Of a DNA stretch of 17,509 bases, positions 13,572 to 17,509 are shown piece after piece; position 1 is the stretch's first letter; each line of letters starts with the position of its first letter. The stretch comes from Burkholderiales bacterium (GTDB taxonomy: Bacteria; Pseudomonadota; Gammaproteobacteria; Burkholderiales; SG8-39): the NCBI GenBank assembly GCA_020846575.1, contig JADLDQ010000039.1:1-17509 (forward strand). Direction: 5' to 3'. Position numbers and translations under genes: made by a program. The notes below the pieces were generated by a model that was not told the origin of the DNA, made no database searches, and saw nothing but the letters and a program-made list of their open reading frames with translations.

Positions 13572-14482
13572 GCCGTCTTTCCCTCCACGACGCGCAGCCC
13601 GGCCCGCGCGTCGATGCCAGCCTCGCGCATGGCTTCCCGCACCGTCTCGTGGTGCTGCGAGGCGAGCGGCGTCAGCGGCAGGCGCACGCCCATGCCGATC
13701 AGGCCCATCTGCGCGAGCGCCCACTTGACCGGAATCGGATTGGCCTCCACGAAGAGCCGCTGGTGCAGCGGCAGGAGGCGGTTGTTCAGCGCCCTCGCCC
13801 GCGGCAGGTCGCCGGCGAGCGCCGCGGCGCACATCTCGCGCATCAGCCGCGGCGCCACGTTCGCGGTCACCGAGATCACGCCCCTGCCGCCCAGCAGCAT
13901 GAGCCCGAGGCAGCTCGCGTCGTCGCCGCTGTAGACCGCGAATCCCTCCGGGGCGCGTCGCATCAGGTCGCAGCAGCGCTCCATGCTGCCGGTCGCATCC
14001 TTGATGCCCGTCACGTTCGGAATCTGCGCCAGGCGCAGCACCGTGTCGTTGGAGATGTCGGCGACCGTGCGTCCGGGCACGTTGTAGAGGATCTGAGGGA
14101 TGTCCACCCGCTCGGCGACGGCGCGGAAATGCCGGTACAGGCCTTCCTGGCCGGGCTTGTTGTAGTCGGGCACCACGGACAGGGAGGCGGCGGCGCCCGC
14201 CTCCCGGGCGGATTCGGACAGTTCGATAGCCTCGGCCGTCGCATTGGCCCCGGTGCCTGCGATGACCGGAATGCGGCCTGCGGCGTGCTGGACGGCGAAG
14301 CGGATGATCTGTTTGTGCTCGTCGAAATCGACCGTGGGCGACTCCCCGGTCGTTCCTACCACGACGATGCCATCGGTGCCTTCCGCGACATGGAAGTCGA
14401 TGAGCGCGCCAAAGCGCTGGAAGTCCAGGGCGCCGTCATCCTGCATCGGCGTGACGATGGCGACGATGCTTCCGCTGATCAT
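13568..14482 (-). CDS. dapA: 4-hydroxy-tetrahydrodipicolinate synthase
   Basis: This 304-residue TIM-barrel enzyme condenses pyruvate with aspartate semialdehyde, the first step of the diaminopimelate/lysine pathway. Numbering coincides with E. coli DapA through the active site: T44 and T45 in GTTGES, Y107, Y133 in LYNVPGRT, R138 and the Schiff-base K161 in GIKDATG, all present. The oddity is residue 106. The usual YYN motif reads D-Y-N here (VVPDYNKP; codon GAC at 14170-14168), so the first Tyr is replaced by Asp while the catalytic second Tyr is kept. The gene is in a minus-strand operon between a methyltransferase and bamC. A TAAAAT on the minus strand at 14515-14510 may give it its own promoter. 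Confidence 0.96.
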   Translation of the reverse strand: MISGSIVAIVTPMQDDGALDFQRFGALIDFHVAEGTDGIVVVGTTGESPTVDFDEHKQIIRFAVQHAAGRIPVIAGTGANATAEAIELSESAREAGAAASLSVVPDYNKPGQEGLYRHFRAVAERVDIPQILYNVPGRTVADISNDTVLRLAQIPNVTGIKDATGSMERCCDLMRRAPEGFAVYSGDDASCLGLMLLGGRGVISVTANVAPRLMREMCAAALAGDLPRARALNNRLLPLHQRLFVEANPIPVKWALAQMGLIGMGVRLPLTPLASQHHETVREAMREAGIDARAGLRVVEGKTA

Positions 14483-14509
14483 GGGCAGGCCCTCGAGGTT
14501 TGCGGCGGT

Positions 14510-14515
14510 ATTTTA
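14510..14515 (-). promoter_or_regulatory. Candidate -10 (TAAAAT) upstream of dapA
   Basis: TAAAAT on the minus strand lies in the 55-nt gap between the methyltransferase gene and dapA, about 28 nt before the dapA ATG. It is the only AT-rich patch nearby. No good -35 is visible. It would let dapA–bamC be transcribed apart from the upstream two genes. Confidence 0.4.
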
Positions 14516-14537
14516 TCCGAAACCACCGCCTGGACGG

Positions 14538-15077
14538 TCAGTCGATGGGAACCGGTGCGCCGGTGCGCACCGCGCAGATGCGCTGCACCACGGCGGGGGC
14601 CGGGCGCGCCACCAGGCCCTGCTCGAAGGCCACGACCTGCAGCGGCCGCGCGCAGGCGAGCAGTTCGTCGCGGCGGAGCAGGAAGTCCGGATTGGCGGGC
14701 CTGCCGTAGCGCTCGTTGCCGGCGGCGAAGGTCTCGTAGATGAGCACCCCGCCCTCGGCGAGCGAGGCGTGAAGCGTGGCGAACAGCGGCCGGTGCAGGT
14801 AGTTCGTCGCCACGATGCCGTCGAAGACGCGCCCCGCCAGCGGCCAGGGTCCGCACTCGATATCGGCGCAGACCACCTCCACGCCCGCCAGATCGCGCAG
14901 CGGGGAAAGCCGCTCGGCGTCCCTGTCCAGCGCCACCACCCGCAGGCCCCGCTCGAGCAGGTAGCGCGCGTGGCGGCCGCTGCCGCAGGCGAGATCCAGC
15001 GCGACGCCTCCCGGCCGGATGAGCCCGGCGAAGCGCCGCACCCAGGCGGAGGCGGCGAGTGCATCGTGACCGCTCAC
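14538..15077 (-). CDS. Class I SAM-dependent methyltransferase
   Basis: The product is 179 residues from the proposed GTG start at 15077. Motif I is LDLACGSGRHARYL, followed by VVALDRD with the acidic residue that binds the SAM ribose, then VCADIE, and the post-motif strand FDGIVATNYLHRPLF. The C-terminal part, EGGVLIYETFAAGNERYGRP, resembles the TehB-like and small-molecule methyltransferase group. The substrate is unknown. The frame is open to 15299 but that part overlaps the DUF924 gene and is Arg-rich. The GTG in front of SGHDALAASAWV lies 11 nt after the DUF924 stop, the usual spacing inside an operon. No ATG alternative exists at that point. Confidence 0.85.
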   Translation of the reverse strand: MSGHDALAASAWVRRFAGLIRPGGVALDLACGSGRHARYLLERGLRVVALDRDAERLSPLRDLAGVEVVCADIECGPWPLAGRVFDGIVATNYLHRPLFATLHASLAEGGVLIYETFAAGNERYGRPANPDFLLRRDELLACARPLQVVAFEQGLVARPAPAVVQRICAVRTGAPVPID

Positions 15078-15088
15078 CGGCGCTCGTC

Positions 15089-15667
15089 TCAGAAGGCGGA
15101 ACCCGGACGCGCGAGGAACTCGATCTCCTGCGGCGTGCTGGCGCGTCCGAGCGCCGCGTTGCGGTGGGGAAAGCGCCCGAAGCGGGCGATCACCTCGTAG
15201 TGCCGGCGCGCGTAGTCGAGCGCCGATCCCGGCGCGTCCCCGCCGCCCAGCGCAGTGAACAGCGCCACCGAACGGCGCTGCACCGCGAGGTCCTCGCAAT
15301 GCTCGAACGGCAGGTAGGCGAAGGTGCGCTCGTGCGCCAGCAGGGCGGCCTCGAATCCCCGCTCCAGGAGCCGTCTGGCCGCCTGCAGTGCCCGTGCGTC
15401 GGCGGCGAAGGCGCGCGCCTCGCCGCGGAACATGTTGCGCGGAAACTGGTCGAGCACGATCACCAGGGCGAGCGCGGCAAAGGGCGTGCGCTCCCAGTGC
15501 GAAAAGTCGGCTGCGAACGCGTCCTCGTACAGCGTCAGGAAGCGGCGCCGGATCTGCGCATCAAACGCATCGTCCTTGCGGAACCATTCGCGCCGCGGCC
15601 GGCCGCGGCACGCGGCCGCGGGCGGACCGAACCAGAAATCCAGAACCTCGGTGAAACCTGTCTTCAC
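15089..15667 (-). CDS. DUF924 family protein
   Basis: This 192-residue, all-helical soluble protein matches the DUF924 pattern. It starts with EVLDFWFG, continues with REWFRKDDAFDAQIRRRF, and has the central block LALVIVLDQFPRNMFRG. HERTFAYLPFEHCEDLAVQ and RFGRFPHRNAALGR complete the signature. The fold is TPR-like; no enzymatic function is established for the family. The start codon is GTG at 15667-15665, with GAGG eight bases upstream. It is the first gene of the minus-strand operon and is divergent from lemA across a 104-nt gap that must hold both promoters. Confidence 0.92.
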   Translation of the reverse strand: MKTGFTEVLDFWFGPPAAACRGRPRREWFRKDDAFDAQIRRRFLTLYEDAFAADFSHWERTPFAALALVIVLDQFPRNMFRGEARAFAADARALQAARRLLERGFEAALLAHERTFAYLPFEHCEDLAVQRRSVALFTALGGGDAPGSALDYARRHYEVIARFGRFPHRNAALGRASTPQEIEFLARPGSAF

Positions 15668-15717
15668 GCTGCGAACCTCATTCGGCGGCGTGGCGAGCGA
15701 GCGCTCATGCCGGCGGA

Positions 15718-15723
15718 TACAAT
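15718..15723 (+). promoter_or_regulatory. Candidate -10 (TACAAT) for lemA
   Basis: TACAAT differs from the consensus at one position and lies about 48 nt before the lemA ATG. The -35 region is GC-rich without a clear match. The same AT-rich patch read on the other strand (TTGTAT) could serve the divergent DUF924 gene. Confidence 0.4.
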
Positions 15724-15771
15724 CGCCCGTCGCCGGCGCGAGACCGGACCCGGAATCGGGAGAAAGTCTAC

Positions 15772-16344
15772 ATGAGCGTGCTCGGATGGATACTCATCGC
15801 CGTCGCCGCCGCCCTGGCGGCTTATGTGGCGATGCTCTACAACGGCCTGGTGAACGTGAAGCACGCCGTGTCGCGCGCCTGGTCCAACATCGACGTGCTG
15901 CTCAAGCAGCGGCACGACGAGATACCCAAGCTGGTGGAAACCTGCCGCCAGTATCGCCAGTTCGAGCAGGAAACCCTCGAGAAGGTGATCCGGGCGCGCG
16001 CCCTGGTCCAGGCGGCGCGCGAAAAGCAGGACGTCTCCGCGCTGGGTCCGGCGGAAAGCGCGCTACGCTCCAGCCTGGGCGGCCTGTTCGCGGTTGCCGA
16101 GGCATATCCGGACCTGAAGGCGAACGAGAACTTCCTGCAGCTGCAGGCGCGCATCTCGCAGCTGGAGAACGCGATCGCGGACCGGCGCGAGTTCTACAAC
16201 GAGTCGGTCAACGTCAACAACGTGCGCATCGAGCAGTTTCCGGACCTGATCGTGGCGAGGACGTTCAAGTTCGGGCCGGCGAAGCTGCTGGAGTTCGGCG
16301 CCGCCGAAATCGCCGACGTGGACATGAAGCAGCTGTTCGCCTGA
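15772..16344 (+). CDS. lemA: LemA family protein
   Basis: This 190-residue membrane-anchored protein has one N-terminal transmembrane helix (about residues 4-22) and a long helical cytoplasmic or periplasmic body. The LemA pattern is clear: YNGLVNVKHAVSRAWSNIDV, then LLKQRHDEIPKLVETCRQY and LFAVAEAYPDLKANENFLQL. The segment ending RREFYNESVNVNN and the terminal FPDLIVARTFKF also fit. The body is expected to be a four-helix coiled bundle. The role is uncertain in most bacteria. A GGGAGAAAG about 10 bases upstream is a good ribosome-binding site for ATG 15772. The GIDE-domain gene follows after 37 nt, a common pairing, so the two probably act together at the membrane. The name refers to the family; it is not the LemA/GacS sensor kinase. 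Confidence 0.95.
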   Translation: MSVLGWILIAVAAALAAYVAMLYNGLVNVKHAVSRAWSNIDVLLKQRHDEIPKLVETCRQYRQFEQETLEKVIRARALVQAAREKQDVSALGPAESALRSSLGGLFAVAEAYPDLKANENFLQLQARISQLENAIADRREFYNESVNVNNVRIEQFPDLIVARTFKFGPAKLLEFGAAEIADVDMKQLFA

Positions 16345-16381
16345 ACCGGCCGGCGTCCGGCGCCGCCGGGGACATACACGG

Positions 16382-17266
16382 ATGGTCCGCCGCATCGGCC
16401 GCCTGTATGCGCAGCTGCTGGTCACCGGCGGGCAGCTGGTGCTGGTCGTCGTCGGATTCCAGATCGATTCGCGTCCCGGCTGGATAGGGACCTTCTCCCT
16501 GGTCGGGCTCATATCGCTCATGGCGTGGGCAGGCGCCTTCCGCCGCCATCGCACCATTGCGGACACGCCGACCTCGCGCGTGGCCTCGGCCGCGCAGGGT
16601 TTCGCCGAGCTGTACGGCCGCGCCGCCAACCTGCCCGGAACACCGACCAGGTCCCCAGCCTCCGCCAAGGTCTGCGTGTGGTACCGCTACGTCGTCGAGA
16701 AGCGCGAATCCGAGCGCTGGCGCGAGGTCGAGCGCGACGAGTGCGACTTCTCGTTCCTGCTGGACGACGGCACCGGGCGCTGCGTCGTCGATCCGGTCGG
16801 CGCGGAGATCCACAGCAGCCGCAAGGACACATGGGAGAGCGGCGACTACCGCACCACCGAGTGGACCATCCTGGAAGGCGAACCGGTGTACGCGATCGGG
16901 GAGTTCCACTCATCCCATCCCGTGGAAGATCAGCGGGCGCTTCGCACCGCGGTGTCGGGCACCCTGGATGCGTGGAAGAAGGATCAGGCCACGTTGCTGG
17001 AGCGCTTCGACCGCGACGGCGACGGGCGCATCGACCTCGCCGAGTGGGAGGCGGCGCGGCGCGCGGCCGAACGCGAAGTGATGCGCGAGCGGAGCGCCGC
17101 GCGGCCGCTGCACGTGCTGCGAAAACCCGGCGACGGGCGGCCCTTCCTGATCGCGAACGTCAGGCCCGAAGCGCTCGCCAGGCACTACGCGATCTGGGCC
17201 TGGGTGCACCTGGCGCTTTTCGTGGGCTCGGCGGGAGGGTTGGGATGGGCGCTGGGGCACGCGTGA
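16382..17266 (+). CDS. GIDE-domain membrane protein with an EF-hand calcium loop
   Basis: The product is 294 residues. Two transmembrane helices lie near the N-terminus (about residues 12-28 and 34-53) and a third near the C-terminus (about 268-290). Between them is a GIDE-type domain related to mitochondrial MUL1/GIDE: VCVWYRYVVEKRE, then SFLLDDGTGRCVVDPVGAEI and EWTILEGEPVYAIGEF. An EF-hand loop follows at residues 210-221, D-R-D-G-D-G-R-I-D-L-A-E, with acidic ligands at loop positions 1, 3, 5, 9 and 12. This predicts Ca2+ binding. No RING domain is present, so no ubiquitin-ligase activity is implied. The gene follows lemA and presumably shares its transcript. Its last codons and stop are inside a 17-nt tandem repeat. 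Confidence 0.9.
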   Translation: MVRRIGRLYAQLLVTGGQLVLVVVGFQIDSRPGWIGTFSLVGLISLMAWAGAFRRHRTIADTPTSRVASAAQGFAELYGRAANLPGTPTRSPASAKVCVWYRYVVEKRESERWREVERDECDFSFLLDDGTGRCVVDPVGAEIHSSRKDTWESGDYRTTEWTILEGEPVYAIGEFHSSHPVEDQRALRTAVSGTLDAWKKDQATLLERFDRDGDGRIDLAEWEAARRAAEREVMRERSAARPLHVLRKPGDGRPFLIANVRPEALARHYAIWAWVHLALFVGSAGGLGWALGHA

Positions 17267-17307
17267 GGCGCGGGCACGCGTGAGGCGCGGGCACGCGTGA
17301 GGCGCGG
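17257..17307 (+). repeat. Perfect tandem repeat, 3 x 17 nt, across the GIDE gene stop
   Basis: The unit GCACGCGTGAGGCGCGG occurs three times without mismatch at 17257-17273, 17274-17290 and 17291-17307. The first copy contains the final His-Ala codons and the TGA stop (17264-17266) of the GIDE gene; the others are untranslated. Each unit contains an MluI-like ACGCGT palindrome. Confidence 0.95.
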
Positions 17308-17390
17308 TCGCCCGCGCCCGGGGGTCGATGCCTCGCGCCGGTCGGCCTCCGGGCGAACACGCGAGTGGGTTCGCGGCTGCACGGTGACGA

Positions 17391-17396
17391 TATAAT
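17391..17396 (+). promoter_or_regulatory. -10 box (TATAAT) of the tRNA-Arg gene
   Basis: A perfect TATAAT lies 37 nt before the tRNA 5' end, giving a leader of about 30 nt to be removed by RNase P. The -35 is unclear; TTCGCG at 17370-17375 is 15 nt upstream and matches weakly. Confidence 0.7.
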
Positions 17397-17433
17397 CGGC
17401 CGCGCACTGCCCGCGATTGCCTTTGCCTCCCGC

Positions 17434-17509
17434 GCCCCGGTAGCTCAGTGGATAGAGCAACCCCCTCCTAAGGGGTAGGTCGGACGTTCGATTCGTCTTC
17501 GGGGCGCCA
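17434..17509 (+). tRNA. tRNA-Arg (anticodon CCU)
   Basis: The 76-nt cloverleaf folds cleanly. The acceptor stem is GCCCCGG with TCGGGGC (one G-U pair), and the D arm is GCTC/GAGC. The anticodon stem ACCCC/GGGGT encloses loop CTCCTAA, giving anticodon CCT for AGG codons. The T arm GGACG/CGTCT encloses TTCGATT. The discriminator base is G and CCA is encoded in the DNA. The gene ends at the last base of the window. Confidence 0.97.

Noticed and set aside
11868..13934. 688-codon plus-strand open frame
   Set aside because: It is antisense to the MBL hydrolase, bamC and dapA; the His/Arg/Leu-rich product has no motif.
13553..14743. 396-codon plus-strand open frame
   Set aside because: It is antisense to dapA and the methyltransferase, both confidently assigned.
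17261..17310. Possible CRISPR-like array at the 17-nt repeats
   Set aside because: Units are directly adjacent with no spacers and too short; there are no cas genes.

Overview
The window is very GC-rich chromosomal DNA, almost fully coding, that reads like a betaproteobacterium. Supporting signs are the dapA–bamC–MBL-hydrolase order, which I recall as typical of Betaproteobacteria, a DUF7931-type gene, a stand-alone FMN glutamate-synthase-like protein, and a LemA–GIDE pair. The genus cannot be fixed from the sequence. I see no phage, transposon, CRISPR, toxin–antitoxin or defence genes. Most of the window is housekeeping and envelope biology, so the oddities are at the level of single genes and sites.

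Layout. At the left edge (1-1016, minus) is a small N-terminal domain followed by a very long Arg/Glu/Ala coiled coil. Its frame carries one amber stop at 249-251 and then stays open to the edge. From 1256 to 7097 four genes run on the plus strand. A Bcr/CflA-type MFS exporter overlaps an L-2-hydroxyglutarate-oxidase-like FAD enzyme. These are followed by the bifunctional NAD(P)H-hydrate repair enzyme (nnr) and a BacA/Rv1819c-like ABC transporter with fused ATPase. Converging on them (9863-7125, minus) are a PrxQ/BCP peroxiredoxin, a SlyD-like FKBP and a membrane-anchored FMN/3Fe-4S glutamate-synthase-like protein.

From 9919 to 10440 no gene is convincing. A DUF7931-like gene and a small Ala/Gly-rich lipoprotein then follow on the plus strand, and the lipoprotein gene ends in a textbook intrinsic terminator (11526-11561). 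A five-gene minus-strand operon (15667 to 11598) encodes a DUF924 protein, a SAM methyltransferase, DapA, BamC and a YycJ-like MBL hydrolase; the dapA stop and bamC start overlap as ATGA. Divergent from it are lemA and a GIDE-domain membrane protein with a perfect EF-hand loop. The window ends exactly at the CCA of tRNA-Arg(CCU), which sits behind a consensus TATAAT.

How the genes fit together. DapA supplies the diaminopimelate and lysine branch needed for peptidoglycan, while BamC is part of the outer-membrane protein assembly machine, so the operon is envelope-centred. Nnr, the peroxiredoxin and SlyD are damage-repair or proteostasis functions. The main points for a second look are the amber interruption of the coiled coil, Asp in place of the first Tyr of the DapA YYN motif, a peroxiredoxin lacking both usual resolving cysteines, an EF-hand embedded in a GIDE protein, and two independent tandem duplications placed over gene stop codons.
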